From Lacinutrix mariniflava (GTDB lineage: Bacteria; Bacteroidota; Bacteroidia; Flavobacteriales; Flavobacteriaceae): a stretch of DNA of 64,000 nt. Shown piece by piece: positions 18,267-27,557 of the stretch (within the stretch, counting starts at the first letter, position 1; each line of letters starts with the position of its first letter). A program made the translations under genes and the position numbers. Location of the stretch: NCBI RefSeq assembly GCF_001418015.1, contig NZ_LIQG01000016.1, forward strand, positions 1 to 64,000, given 5' to 3'. Under the pieces are notes generated by a model. It was not told the origin of the DNA, did no database searches, and saw nothing but the letters and a program-made list of their open reading frames with translations.

Positions 18267-18396
18267 TGTGTTTAATTCAGTAATATAAAGTTCTTGTAAT
18301 TTATTTAAATAGTATTTCTAGTAATTTTTAATGTTGTTAGAAAGTGAATTAGCTTTATAAATTGTGGCGCATTACAAGTTACCTTCAGTATTAAAA

Positions 18397-19632
18397 TTAA
18401 ATTTGGGCGCCGTTAATTATTACTTGATCAATATTGTTTTCTCCAAATGCATAAGGTAAGTAGTTGTAACTAGGCACATTTTTAGTGATGATTATATTTG
18501 CTTTTTTACCTTTTGTAATGCTGCCATATTGATTGCTAATTCCCATGGCATAAGCGCCATTTAATGTTGCCGCGTTTATGGCTTCCTCTGGTGTTAATTT
18601 CATTTTTATACAAGCAGTACTTACTACAAAGTTCATGTTTCCAGATGGCGTAGAGCCAGGATTATAGTCTGTTGCTAGGGCTAAAGGTAGGCCTGCATCA
18701 ATAATTTGTCTTCCTGGTGTATATGGAATACTTAAAAAGTAAGAACAAGATGGTAGAGCCACTGGCATTGTATCGCTACCTTTTAGAGCATTAATATCGT
18801 CTGGGCTTAATTGTTCTAAATGATCTACACTTATGGCCTTATGTTTTACAGCTAAAGCAACGCCTCCAAAAGCATTAAATTGATTAACATGTATTTTAGG
18901 TGTTAAATGATACTCTTTTGCGGCTTCAAGAATTTGCTCGGTATCCTCTAAAGAAAAGTAACCTTTTTCGCAAAAAACATCTACGTAATCTGCTAAATTA
19001 TCTTTTGCAATTTTAGGTATCATGTCTTTGATAATAAGATCTAAGTAGCCTTGTTTATTATCCTTAAATTCTTTTGGGAAAGCATGTGCACCAAGAAAGG
19101 TTGCTTTTATCTTTATAGGAAACTCCTTTTTTATGCGTTTTATAACACGAAGCATTTTTATTTCGGATGCTGTAGTTAAGCCGTATCCAGACTTTATTTC
19201 TAAAGCTCCAGAACCTAATTGCATTACTTTTTTAACGCGAGCAATAGATTGTTGATATAAATCTTCTTCGGTAGTGTTTTTAAGCGTTTTTGCGCTATTT
19301 AAAATACCACCACCTCTGTTCGCTATCTCTTCGTAAGATAATCCGTTAATTCTATCTACAAACTCTTGTTCTCGATTTCCAGCGTACACAATGTGTGTGT
19401 GTGAATCACACCAGGTTGGTAGCACTATTTTTCCAGTAGCATCAATAACTTTATCTACATTTTCATATTTGCAGTTTTCCATAATACCAAAATCTACAAT
19501 AGTATCATGCTCGATAAATACATATGCGTTTTTAAGAGAAGGAAGTGTTTTCATTTCTTGCCCAGAAACTTTTAAAACATCATGTGCTCTAATTTGTAAT
19601 AATTCTTTTATGTTTTTTATTAATAAAGACAT
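18397..19632 (-). CDS. hutI: Imidazolonepropionase
   Basis: A 411-residue amidohydrolase-superfamily enzyme that opens 4-imidazolone-5-propionate to N-formimidoylglutamate, the step before hutG. Diagnostic parts: DSHTH with metal-binding His 78 and 80, the YAGNREQEF and IANRGGGIL substrate region, SGALEIKSGYGL, IHVNQF, SVDHLEQL and ALATDYNPGS carrying the last metal-binding Asp. Length is that of the family. It starts one base after the stop of a small membrane-protein gene, so those two are a unit. hutH and hutU are not in this window. Confidence 0.95.
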   Translation of the reverse strand: MSLLIKNIKELLQIRAHDVLKVSGQEMKTLPSLKNAYVFIEHDTIVDFGIMENCKYENVDKVIDATGKIVLPTWCDSHTHIVYAGNREQEFVDRINGLSYEEIANRGGGILNSAKTLKNTTEEDLYQQSIARVKKVMQLGSGALEIKSGYGLTTASEIKMLRVIKRIKKEFPIKIKATFLGAHAFPKEFKDNKQGYLDLIIKDMIPKIAKDNLADYVDVFCEKGYFSLEDTEQILEAAKEYHLTPKIHVNQFNAFGGVALAVKHKAISVDHLEQLSPDDINALKGSDTMPVALPSCSYFLSIPYTPGRQIIDAGLPLALATDYNPGSTPSGNMNFVVSTACIKMKLTPEEAINAATLNGAYAMGISNQYGSITKGKKANIIITKNVPSYNYLPYAFGENNIDQVIINGAQI

Positions 19633-19633
19633 G

Positions 19634-19918
19634 TTAAAGTGTTTGTGAGTAATCGGTTATATAAAGATTATAAGCAGCAATGCACATAAATACTATACCA
19701 AGGAGGCTAATAATCCAATTGTACCTTTTTATAAATAGACGTGATATAAAATAGAGTAGAAGCGTGGTAATACCAATAAAAGCAGGAACCCATTTTAGTA
19801 TAATTGATGCTATTCCAGTACCGGAATAATTTGCTGTAAACGAAATAGATAGTGTAATTATTTCAACAATAATTATGGCTATAATGTTGTTTTTAGGATT
19901 GTTTAAAAGCTTAATCAT
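19634..19918 (-). CDS. Small three-helix membrane protein upstream of hutI
   Basis: A 94-residue protein with three predicted membrane helices (about residues 11-30, 37-62 and 66-88) separated by a basic loop (RLFIKRYNW). It ends one base before hutI starts, so it should share its transcript. No known family. Involvement in uptake of histidine or a derivative is a guess from position; the protein is too small for a standard permease. Confidence 0.65.
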   Translation of the reverse strand: MIKLLNNPKNNIIAIIIVEIITLSISFTANYSGTGIASIILKWVPAFIGITTLLLYFISRLFIKRYNWIISLLGIVFMCIAAYNLYITDYSQTL

Positions 19919-20095
19919 AATTCAAATATAGATAAAATGGATAAGGTTGAACAATAAAGTTCTGTTAGTTTTATATCGTTTAATGTGCAATTTATAGCGA
20001 AAATATAGTTTTAGTTTCTTAATAATTAATTACATTCCCAAAGTAAATGTGTAATTGAAATATAGTGTGCTACTTATATTTCGTAAAAAATATGT

Positions 20096-20674
20096 ATGAA
20101 ACCATACTATAAAGAAGCTTTTGATTTTATCAATACATTTCAGCCTGTACCTAAACCGGTATATGATACTTTGTATAAAATAGCAAGTTATAAAGAAATT
20201 AAGCAAGGTGAAAAACTTCTTGATTTAGGCGTAGTGCCGCAAAAAATTTATTTTATAGCTAGCGGTGTTATTCGTTCTTATATTTTGCTTACTAGTGGAA
20301 AAGAAGTCACCACAGCTTTATATAATCCATTAATGTTTTTTGCTTCTTTTAGAGCTTTGTTAAAAAAAGAACCTACTAATTTAATTTTTGAGGCATTAAC
20401 AGATTGTCATGTTTTTGAAATTGATTTCGGTGTGTTTTATAATTTATGTAAAAAGGATATTAATTTAATGACACTTTATAGTAAGTTTTTAGGATACTTA
20501 ATTTTAAGAAGTGAAGCACGATTTATAGAAATGTCTTCGAATGATGCAAAAGAGCGATACCTTTTACTAAGAGAACGTATTCCTAATTTAGATAATACTA
20601 TTGCACAGTATCAAATTGCTTCAAGTTTGGGTATTACACCAGTGCAATTAAGTAGGATAAGGGCAAAACTTTAA
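20096..20674 (+). CDS. Crp/Fnr-family transcription regulator
   Basis: A 192-residue protein. Residues about 20-125 form a cyclic-nucleotide-binding-type beta-roll (GEKLLDLGVVPQKIYFIASG). The C-terminal helix-turn-helix reads AQYQIASSLGITPVQLSRIR. The canonical cAMP-contacting Arg/Ser cassette is not obvious, which is common in Bacteroidota members, so the ligand is unknown. It is a stand-alone gene bounded by a bidirectional terminator shared with fumC. Targets cannot be read from the sequence. Confidence 0.9.
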   Translation: MKPYYKEAFDFINTFQPVPKPVYDTLYKIASYKEIKQGEKLLDLGVVPQKIYFIASGVIRSYILLTSGKEVTTALYNPLMFFASFRALLKKEPTNLIFEALTDCHVFEIDFGVFYNLCKKDINLMTLYSKFLGYLILRSEARFIEMSSNDAKERYLLLRERIPNLDNTIAQYQIASSLGITPVQLSRIRAKL

Positions 20675-20771
20675 CGTTATTAACCTATGTTAATGGTTGT
20701 TATGATTCATTGTTTTAAACTTGCATCAGATTAAAATATTTCCCTATATAATAACTAACTAGCTACAAAGC

Positions 20772-20806
20772 AAAAAACCGATTAGTATAACACTAATCGG
20801 TTTTTT
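20772..20806. terminator. Bidirectional terminator
   Basis: AAAAAACCGATTAGT pairs perfectly with ACTAATCGGTTTTTT around ATAAC. It separates the convergent regulator gene and fumC and works on both strands. Confidence 0.92.
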
Positions 20807-20827
20807 CGATTTTATTAAGTTTAGAAA

Positions 20828-22225
20828 TTATTTTAAACCTCCAACCATATTCTCTGGTTTTACCCAAGCATCATAATCTTCGGCAGTAACATAGCCTAAA
20901 TTAACAGCTTCTGTTTTTAAGGTTGTTCCGTTTTTATGAGCAGTATTTGCTATTTCGGCGGCTTTATAATAACCAATTTTAGTATTTAATGCAGTAACTA
21001 ACATTAAAGAGTTGTTTAATAACTCTTTAATAACATCGTGATTTGGTTCTATACCAGCAGCACAATTTTCTTCGAAACTTACACAAGCATCACCAATTAA
21101 TTGAGCACTTTGTAAAATGTTTGCAGCCATCATTGGTTTAAAAACATTAAGCTCGTAATGACCTTGAGTTCCACCTACAGTTATAGCAACATCATTACCC
21201 ATAACTTGAGCACAAACCATGGTTAATGCCTCACATTGTGTTGGGTTTACTTTTCCAGGCATAATAGAACTTCCTGGTTCGTTTGCAGGAATAATAATTT
21301 CTCCAATTCCAGAACGTGGTCCAGAAGCCATCATACGTATATCGTTAGCTATTTTGTTTAAAGAAACAGCAAGTTGCTTTAAAGCGCCATGAGATTCTAC
21401 GATAGCGTCGTGCGCAGCTAAAGCTTCAAATTTATTTTCTGCAGTTATAAAAGGTAAGTTTGTAAATTTAGCAATGTATTGTGCAACTAAAACATCGTAT
21501 CCTTTTGGTGTATTTAAACCGGTACCAACAGCTGTTCCACCAAGTGCTAATTCAGATAAATGTGGTAATGTGTTTTGTAACGCTTTTAAGCCATGATCTA
21601 ATTGTGATACATAACCAGAAAACTCTTGACCTAATGTTAAAGGTGTAGCATCCATAAGGTGTGTACGACCTATTTTCACAACATCTTTAAAGTCTTGAAC
21701 TTTATCGTTAAGTGTATTTCTAAGTTTAATTACTCCTGGAATAGTGTTTTCTACAATCTTTTTATAGGCTGCAATATGCATTCCTGTTGGAAACGTATCG
21801 TTAGAAGATTGCGATTTGTTTACATCATCGTTAGGTGCAATTGCTTTTTCACCTTCTCCTACAATTCTACCTGCTAATTGTTGTGCTCTATTTGCAACAA
21901 CTTCATTAACATTCATGTTAGATTGTGTTCCAGAACCTGTTTGCCAGATTACTAAAGGAAATTGGTCGTCATGTTTACCTTCTAAAATCTCGTCGCAAGC
22001 CGCAGCTATTAAATCTCTTTTATCTTCTGGTAAAACACCTAATTCGCAGTTAGTGTATGCTGCTGCTTTTTTTAAGTATGCAAAGCCGTAAACAACTTCT
22101 AAAGGCATAGAAGCTGCTGCGCCAATTTTAAAATTATTTCTTGAACGCTCAGTTTGTGCTCCCCAAAGTTTATCTGAAGGTACTTTTACTTCGCCCATTG
22201 TGTCTTTTTCTATTCTAAATTCCAT
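20828..22225 (-). CDS. fumC: Class II fumarate hydratase
   Basis: A 465-residue fumarase converting fumarate to L-malate in the citric-acid cycle. The superfamily signature [11 protein letters not shown] lies at residues 318-328. Conserved [10 protein letters not shown] is near residue 100, and [10 protein letters not shown] carries the catalytic-site His 189. Length and order of blocks match iron-independent FumC tetramers rather than aspartase, which lacks parts of the GRTHLMDA context. Single gene, ended by a bidirectional terminator. Confidence 0.97.
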   Translation of the reverse strand: MEFRIEKDTMGEVKVPSDKLWGAQTERSRNNFKIGAAASMPLEVVYGFAYLKKAAAYTNCELGVLPEDKRDLIAAACDEILEGKHDDQFPLVIWQTGSGTQSNMNVNEVVANRAQQLAGRIVGEGEKAIAPNDDVNKSQSSNDTFPTGMHIAAYKKIVENTIPGVIKLRNTLNDKVQDFKDVVKIGRTHLMDATPLTLGQEFSGYVSQLDHGLKALQNTLPHLSELALGGTAVGTGLNTPKGYDVLVAQYIAKFTNLPFITAENKFEALAAHDAIVESHGALKQLAVSLNKIANDIRMMASGPRSGIGEIIIPANEPGSSIMPGKVNPTQCEALTMVCAQVMGNDVAITVGGTQGHYELNVFKPMMAANILQSAQLIGDACVSFEENCAAGIEPNHDVIKELLNNSLMLVTALNTKIGYYKAAEIANTAHKNGTTLKTEAVNLGYVTAEDYDAWVKPENMVGGLK

Positions 22226-22391
22226 CTGTTATTTGGTTTGTTTTAGGTTTGCTAAAATACGAAATTTTGTGTGATATTTTTGATTGGGTTGTTATATGTT
22301 TTTTAATTGAAATGATTTGATTCGGAATTTTATAAAAAGTAACTTAACTTAAGATTTTTTTCGCAATAAAGTGTAACTAATAATTTAAAAC

Positions 22392-22811
22392 ATGGCTAGA
22401 CAGAGTAAAGCAATTACTAAAGGATTTATTATTTCTGGATTAATGAATGCATCAGTTTTAATCTTTTCAAGATTGTTCTCTAATGATACCATTCCTGAAT
22501 TCGATCCAATAGTAATGTCTAATTTTGGGTTGTTAATGATTCTTATTTGGGGATTAGCTTACATAGCTATTGCACAAAACTATGAAAAAGTAAAATGGCT
22601 TGTTGCTGTTTTCGCTATAGAGAAACTTGTTTATGGTTGTATTTGGGTAAATTGGATTTTAAATAATAATGTTTTAGATGTTTATGAAAAAGATGTAATG
22701 GCAGGTGTGTTTTATTCAATTTACGGAATAAATGATTGGGTGTTCTTTATCTTCTTTATTCTAGTATTCTTTCGCATAAATAAATTGAAGAATAATGGTT
22801 TGGCTCGATAA
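22392..22811 (+). CDS. Four-helix membrane protein, unknown
   Basis: A 139-residue protein with four predicted membrane helices (about residues 10-27, 43-62, 69-88 and 105-130) and short charged ends. No domain known to me. It reads divergently from fumC and stands alone. A single ATG start and good hydrophobic periodicity support it as a real gene. Confidence 0.78.
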   Translation: MARQSKAITKGFIISGLMNASVLIFSRLFSNDTIPEFDPIVMSNFGLLMILIWGLAYIAIAQNYEKVKWLVAVFAIEKLVYGCIWVNWILNNNVLDVYEKDVMAGVFYSIYGINDWVFFIFFILVFFRINKLKNNGLAR

Positions 22812-22939
22812 TAAAAGTTAATTATAGTGAAGATTGATTAATAAGGTTTTACTAACCAAGTGCTCTAACACCGTTTTTTAATAAGCTGAAATTTTGTATG
22901 ATATAAATGAAAATAATTTAGGCTAACTTCTAAATTCAC

Positions 22940-23899
22940 CTAAAAAGTAAACCCAATTTTAATACCTCCATATTTTGCAGAACTTCCAGATTTAAATTCG
23001 CGTGTTATGGCAGAACGAGAATATTCAAAATAGAGTGTTTTTGTCTTTAAAACCAATCCATAATTGTATTGTGCAGTTATTCGTTCTATATTATTGGAGC
23101 TAATAGTATATGGGCTCTTATTGTTAAAAACACCTCCTTGTAAAGTAGCATCGTATCCAATAATATTTAGCGTAGGTTGTACGTATGCGTACAATTTAAA
23201 GCGCTTTGTGTTTTCGGGTTTAGAAAAAGGTGTATCTATAATTCCAATTACAGTATTTAAACCAACAGCTGCATTAGTAAAAAGTGTACCAAATTTAAGA
23301 TTACTATGCGCTTGAATAGCTATGAGTTTATTATAACGAAATAATTGTTTTTCGTAACCAACTTCGTAATTAATGACGAAGTCGTTTTTTATTTGATTTT
23401 TCCATCCTTTTGGTATTTTATTTCCTGTAGCTTCATGAATACCAACTTGCATTTCTTCACCAAAAGCTCCAGGTCCAATAATACCTAGGCTAAAAGAAGA
23501 CGTAAAGCGTGTTTTTTTTGCAAAGTTAGTAGAGATAACGAAACTTTTAAGCATTATTGCTGCGGAAAAAGGTCGATCTCCAATTTGAATGTCTTCACTA
23601 ACATAATCGTTAGGAGTAAAACCAATATGCTCTATCGCTAAGCCATATTTTGTAGTTGAAGATTCCGTTTTTAAAAAAAGTTTATTAATTGGGTTCTTTT
23701 CTAGACTTTTTAAAACGAGTTCAAAATTATAACCTTGTGTATAATTCTCGTCGGTAGCAGCGAAGTAGTCGTTGTCGTAATTATACCTAAAATATGAGGT
23801 GCTGTTTATATCTCGAAAAGAAGCTGAATTATCTATTTTTTGAGCATTTGATAATATGCTAATTAATAAAAATATTAAGAGTGTAAGTTGCTTGTTCAT
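22940..23899 (-). CDS. lpxR: Lipid A 3'-O-deacylase LpxR-like outer-membrane protein
   Basis: A 319-residue outer-membrane beta-barrel with a signal peptide ending near residue 19. The family hallmarks are present. NDYFAATDENYTQG has Asn 43 and Asp 44 in the position of the catalytic and calcium-binding residues. GDRPFSA follows, then IGPGAFGEEMQVGIH with His 155. The protein ends in Phe as barrels do. LpxR removes the 3'-acyloxyacyl group from lipid A. Activity in this organism is inferred from family. Confidence 0.9.
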   Translation of the reverse strand: MNKQLTLLIFLLISILSNAQKIDNSASFRDINSTSYFRYNYDNDYFAATDENYTQGYNFELVLKSLEKNPINKLFLKTESSTTKYGLAIEHIGFTPNDYVSEDIQIGDRPFSAAIMLKSFVISTNFAKKTRFTSSFSLGIIGPGAFGEEMQVGIHEATGNKIPKGWKNQIKNDFVINYEVGYEKQLFRYNKLIAIQAHSNLKFGTLFTNAAVGLNTVIGIIDTPFSKPENTKRFKLYAYVQPTLNIIGYDATLQGGVFNNKSPYTISSNNIERITAQYNYGLVLKTKTLYFEYSRSAITREFKSGSSAKYGGIKIGFTF

Positions 23900-24008
23900 A
23901 AAAGCACTTACGTTTTATATGTAATATCGGTTTGATAAAATTTGAATTAGTTTAAAAGATGTAAAAAAGTAAAAGTGTTAACAAAGCTGTTAATAATTAC
24001 AAACTTTA

Positions 24009-24041
24009 TTTTGTATAAAAAAAGAGTTTAACTTATATTTG
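24009..24041 (+). promoter_or_regulatory. Promoter, Bacteroidota sigma-A type
   Basis: TTTTG at 24009-24013 and TATATTTG at 24034-24041 (TAnnTTTG) are separated by 20 bases, close to the consensus for primary-sigma promoters of this phylum. It points at the 57-residue gene starting at 24072. Confidence 0.7.
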
Positions 24042-24071
24042 CTTTATATTTAAAATAAGACACAATCAATT

Positions 24072-24245
24072 ATGTTCGAATTCGATCAATACTTAGGCTT
24101 TTTAGCATTTTTAACAATATTAACTATAGGTTTCTGGTTAATGATATTTTTAGTTTCATTTGTTATTCCTTACTGGATTGGCGGAAGTATATTAGAACGT
24201 CTTAACGAAATTAAAGAAGAAAAGAAAGCTAAGCGTAACGCTTAA
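24072..24245 (+). CDS. 57-residue membrane protein
   Basis: A short gene with a consensus promoter upstream and a strong terminator directly downstream, hence a complete transcription unit. The 57-residue product has an acidic N-terminus (MFEFDQYLGF). One or two hydrophobic stretches cover about residues 9-38, and a charged helix follows (LERLNEIKEEKKAKRNA). No family known. A membrane micropeptide is the simplest reading; I have no functional clue. Confidence 0.78.
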   Translation: MFEFDQYLGFLAFLTILTIGFWLMIFLVSFVIPYWIGGSILERLNEIKEEKKAKRNA

Positions 24246-24264
24246 CAACTTTTGTTATAATATT

Positions 24265-24300
24265 AAAAAGGGAAACTTATTTATAAGTTTCCCTTTTTTT
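24265..24300. terminator. Terminator between convergent genes
   Basis: AAAAAGGGAAACTTAT pairs perfectly with ATAAGTTTCCCTTTTT around TT and is followed by more T. It ends the 57-residue gene and, in reverse, the DUF3781-like gene. Confidence 0.9.
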
Positions 24301-24304
24301 GTTT

Positions 24305-24559
24305 TTAAATTTTGTCTACCGTAATTATTCTAAATGTATTAGAATTAACGGTGATTCTAATAGTATTGACTTCGTTTGTTATATAGTAGTTTTTTCCGAT
24401 TTTTGTATAGAAAGAAATTTCTGTTGCTTTTAAAACTTTTAATAGATAAGCTTCAATTTCACTTTTAGAAAGTTCTAATTTTAATTTTTTATTTATCCTA
24501 GCATAAACAAGTTCTGTATAACAAATGTTATCTATTATCTTTTGTTTGTTTATTTTCAA
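24305..24559 (-). CDS. DUF3781-like small protein
   Basis: An 84-residue soluble protein whose blocks IIDNICYTELVYARI, YYITNEVNTIRITVNS and FRIITVDKI correspond to what I recall of DUF3781. The function of this family is unknown; members are short cytoplasmic proteins in Firmicutes and Bacteroidota. It lies 49 bases after the start of the receptor gene region on the same strand, so it may share transcription with the TonB receptor gene upstream. Confidence 0.8.
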   Translation of the reverse strand: MKINKQKIIDNICYTELVYARINKKLKLELSKSEIEAYLLKVLKATEISFYTKIGKNYYITNEVNTIRITVNSNTFRIITVDKI

Positions 24560-24608
24560 ATTAAATCGGCTTTAAGTTATAAAGAAGAAGCACAGTATTG
24601 CAGGTAAT

Positions 24609-27014
24609 TTATCCTTCAAAACTGTCATCTCCACCATAATCTCCACGTTGTTCACGTTTCTTTTGTTGGTTAAACCTGTATGTAAAAGATAGGTTAAAGC
24701 TGCGTTCTCTCCATTGGAATTCACTTTCGGCATCAAAAGTTGGAGTAGTGGTGGTTTGTATTCGTTTTCTACTATTAAATAAATCGTTTACGTTAAAGGC
24801 AATAGATGCTTTTTCTTGAAATAAATCTTTACTAAAAGCCATTGTTGTACTAAAAATTCCTTGTCTTGTATTTTGTGCATCTTCACTAGGTCCATTATAA
24901 TTTAAATTAGTTTGCCAATCTATATTTGCTGGTAATGTAAATTTATTACTTACACGAGCAAACCAACTCTTATTAGTGTTATCTAAAGATAAACCGTTTG
25001 GTGTGGTCCCTTTTGTCTCATTTTGGAAAAAATTAAAATTACCATTAACACGCCATTTTCTAGACGGATTATAAGTTAAGGTAAACTCAAAACCATAGCG
25101 ATCTTCGGTAGCTAAATTTATAGGTGTACGTTTTATAATTGGTAACTCTTCGCCATTTACATTGGCTGTTTCTCCTGTATCGAAACTAATATAGCTAAAG
25201 CCATCTGTAGCATGAGCATAATAAGCTGAAGTATTAAAGGTGAATTTTCCAAAACGTTTTAAATAACCTAAATCAAATTGTCCCGAGTAACTAGGGTTTA
25301 AATCTGGATTTCCTTGAAAAAAGTTAGTAACACTATTTCTAGAAGGAAAAGGGTTTAAAAAATAACCTCTTGGTCTTCTTAAACGTCTTGCATAACCTAA
25401 AGTAAGGTTCTCTTTTTCGTTAAATTCGTAACTTAAATTAACTGTTGGAAACAAGCCTGTAAAATTCTTTTTGCTTAGTTCTCCTGTTGTAGGTTGGTCT
25501 ATAGTAAATCTTGTATTCTCTAATCTTAATCCTAATAAAAATGAAAATTTATTAAATTTACTACCATATTGCGAGTAGACTGCATTAACATATTGCTTGA
25601 AATTTAATACGTTTGTTAGGTCTGAATTATTCTCGAAACTATTTGTATCTGTATTAAAATTAGAAACATTAAAATCTGTTATTGTAGTATCAAAATTACC
25701 TCTATAACCGGCTTCAAATTGACTATTCTCTCCAATAGGTAACACGTAATCTGTTTGCAATAGTATCTGACTTTGATCCTCTAAAGTAGCTACATTTTCC
25801 ACAGCGACATTGTCTACAGAAATGAGAGAGTTTTCATTCTCTTGGCTGTCTTCATATTGAAAATCAAAGGTTAGAGTATGTCCACTGTCCTCATAATTTT
25901 TTTGAAAATTTAAAGCATATTGTACTGTTTTATCTTCTTCGGTTTCTGGGTCTAAACGAGTTGTTGTCGATAATAGGTTTCTATTACTATCAAATTGATT
26001 AAGAATATTGGTGTTTAAATCGTTATCCTTACTATCTCTATACAAAATAGAAGTGGTTAATGAAGCTGAATCGTCTACGTACCATTCTACACCAAGGTTA
26101 GTAGTTAGTCCTTTTTGTTGTCTATCGTACGTGTTATTTTCATCTAAATAATTACCACTAGACTTGTAAAGAGTAGAAGAAGATGAATTTCCGGGAGCTT
26201 CTCTATAGCTATAACCAGTTGTGTTAAAAATATTGACGTTTCCTGTTCTATAGTTTATGTTTCCATTAATACCTGCTGAAGGATTGTAACCAACATTTGT
26301 AGTAATTGCTCCATTTAAACCTTGTAGCTTACTACGACGTAGAATAATATTTATGATGCCTCCTGTTCCTTCGGCATCATATCTTGCTGAAGGAGATGTA
26401 ATAACTTCAACTTTTTCTATAGACTCAGCAGGAAGCTGACGTAAAGCATCTGTAGAGTTTAAACCTACTAGACCTGATGGTTTTCCGTTAATTAAAATAC
26501 GTACGTTATCATTTCCGCGTAGCGCAACATTTCCTTCAACATCCACAGAAACTGAAGGGACATTATCTAAAACATCGCTAACGGTTCCTCCTCTAACAGT
26601 TAAATCTTTACCAACATTATAGATTTTTTTATCGAGTTTAATTTCAACTGTTGTTTTTTCGGCAATCAATTCTACTTCTTCTAAAGTTGTAGCATCTTCT
26701 TTAAGGTATATGGTTCCAAAAGAGAAATCTTTATCAATTACCTTATTACTTATGGTAACTTTTTCGAAGCTAATAAACTCAAAAGACACATTATAAGTTC
26801 CTGTATTAACAGTAAAATTAAATTCACCTTTTTCGTTAGCTGTGCCACCAGACACTATTTTTCCATCTGTATTATAGACTACTACAGTAGCCCATTCTAA
26901 AGGGATATTAGTATCTTTTTCTGAAATTTTTCCTGTAACATTTACTTCTTGTTGAGCAGTAGCAAAAAACGATAGGAAAAGACTTAAAATAATGGTAATG
27001 GTAGCTTTGTACAT
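24609..27014 (-). CDS. TonB-dependent receptor-like outer-membrane protein
   Basis: An 801-residue outer-membrane protein. The signal peptide spans about 1-20. A carboxypeptidase-regulatory-like beta domain (residues about 23-105, VNVTGKISEKDTNIPLEWA) comes next, then a TonB plug (about 125-225, with VRGGTVSDVLDNVPSVSVD and RILINGKPSG). The C-terminal beta-barrel is of the outer-membrane beta-barrel family 3 type, with a motif YNFNEKENLTLGYARR-like. No TonB box is obvious at the N-terminus. The ligand cannot be deduced; no SusD partner is adjacent, so it is not a standard SusCD glycan importer. Confidence 0.92.
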   Translation of the reverse strand: MYKATITIILSLFLSFFATAQQEVNVTGKISEKDTNIPLEWATVVVYNTDGKIVSGGTANEKGEFNFTVNTGTYNVSFEFISFEKVTISNKVIDKDFSFGTIYLKEDATTLEEVELIAEKTTVEIKLDKKIYNVGKDLTVRGGTVSDVLDNVPSVSVDVEGNVALRGNDNVRILINGKPSGLVGLNSTDALRQLPAESIEKVEVITSPSARYDAEGTGGIINIILRRSKLQGLNGAITTNVGYNPSAGINGNINYRTGNVNIFNTTGYSYREAPGNSSSSTLYKSSGNYLDENNTYDRQQKGLTTNLGVEWYVDDSASLTTSILYRDSKDNDLNTNILNQFDSNRNLLSTTTRLDPETEEDKTVQYALNFQKNYEDSGHTLTFDFQYEDSQENENSLISVDNVAVENVATLEDQSQILLQTDYVLPIGENSQFEAGYRGNFDTTITDFNVSNFNTDTNSFENNSDLTNVLNFKQYVNAVYSQYGSKFNKFSFLLGLRLENTRFTIDQPTTGELSKKNFTGLFPTVNLSYEFNEKENLTLGYARRLRRPRGYFLNPFPSRNSVTNFFQGNPDLNPSYSGQFDLGYLKRFGKFTFNTSAYYAHATDGFSYISFDTGETANVNGEELPIIKRTPINLATEDRYGFEFTLTYNPSRKWRVNGNFNFFQNETKGTTPNGLSLDNTNKSWFARVSNKFTLPANIDWQTNLNYNGPSEDAQNTRQGIFSTTMAFSKDLFQEKASIAFNVNDLFNSRKRIQTTTTPTFDAESEFQWRERSFNLSFTYRFNQQKKREQRGDYGGDDSFEG

Positions 27015-27088
27015 ATCTTATATTTTTATGAAATAAGATTACAAAAATAGCTAAGGTTTAACCGTCTTTGGTTAAAGGTTTGTTAAAT

Positions 27089-27115
27089 AAAAAAGCCTTG
27101 TAATTTACAAGGCTT
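27089..27115 (-). terminator. Terminator of the ArsC-like gene
   Basis: On the minus strand AAGCCTTGTAA pairs with TTACAAGGCTT around a 2-base loop, followed by a T-run. It lies just after the stop of the ArsC-like gene. Confidence 0.85.
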
Positions 27116-27123
27116 AATTTTTA

Positions 27124-27465
27124 TTAAATAATATCTAAAATAAGTTCAGGAGGCCTACCTATAACAGCTTTATTTCCATTAATTACAATTGGTCTTTCAA
27201 TAAGTTTTGGGTATGCAAGCATTGCATTAATAATGTCATCACCGGAAAGGTCTTTTCCTTTAAAATTAGATTTCCAAATAGCTTCGTTTTTTCTAACCAA
27301 ATTTATAGGCTGAATATTAAGCATTTTAATAAGGTCGATTAACTCTTTTTTAGTTGGTACATTTTCTAAGTATTTAATAACTTCAAAGTCTTTACCAGAT
27401 TTTTCTAAAATTTCTAGCCCACAGCGTGATTTAGTACAGCGGTTGTTATGGTATATTTTAATCAT
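27124..27465 (-). CDS. arsC: ArsC/Spx-family protein (arsenate reductase-like)
   Basis: A 113-residue thioredoxin-fold protein of the ArsC family. The catalytic Cys 10 sits in NNRCTKSR, and the conserved LIERPIV and IGRPPE supply Arg residues used for oxyanion binding. Glutaredoxin-linked arsenate reductases and the regulatory Spx/YffB-like proteins share this pattern, and isolated chromosomal copies without an ars operon are often of unknown role. No arsenite exporter is nearby, so resistance is unproven. It lies between prfB and the receptor gene on the same strand. Confidence 0.85.
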   Translation of the reverse strand: MIKIYHNNRCTKSRCGLEILEKSGKDFEVIKYLENVPTKKELIDLIKMLNIQPINLVRKNEAIWKSNFKGKDLSGDDIINAMLAYPKLIERPIVINGNKAVIGRPPELILDII

Positions 27466-27471
27466 ATTTAT

Positions 27472-27538
27472 TTTCCGAGAAAGCGGGAATCTTATTTTTT
27501 TATTTCCGTACTTCGACTGCGCTCAGCATAAACTACGA
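27472..27538. repeat. Dispersed palindromic repeat remnants
   Basis: Two pieces typical of flavobacterial intergenic repeats: TTTCCGAGAAAGCGGGAAT at about 27472, and ACTTCGACTGCGCTCAGCAT at about 27510, one arm of the common CTGAGCGCAGTCGAAGT palindrome. They fill the gap between prfB and arsC. Family membership is from general knowledge and was not searched. Confidence 0.6.
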
Positions 27539-27557
27539 AAAATTTTAATTACTGTTT

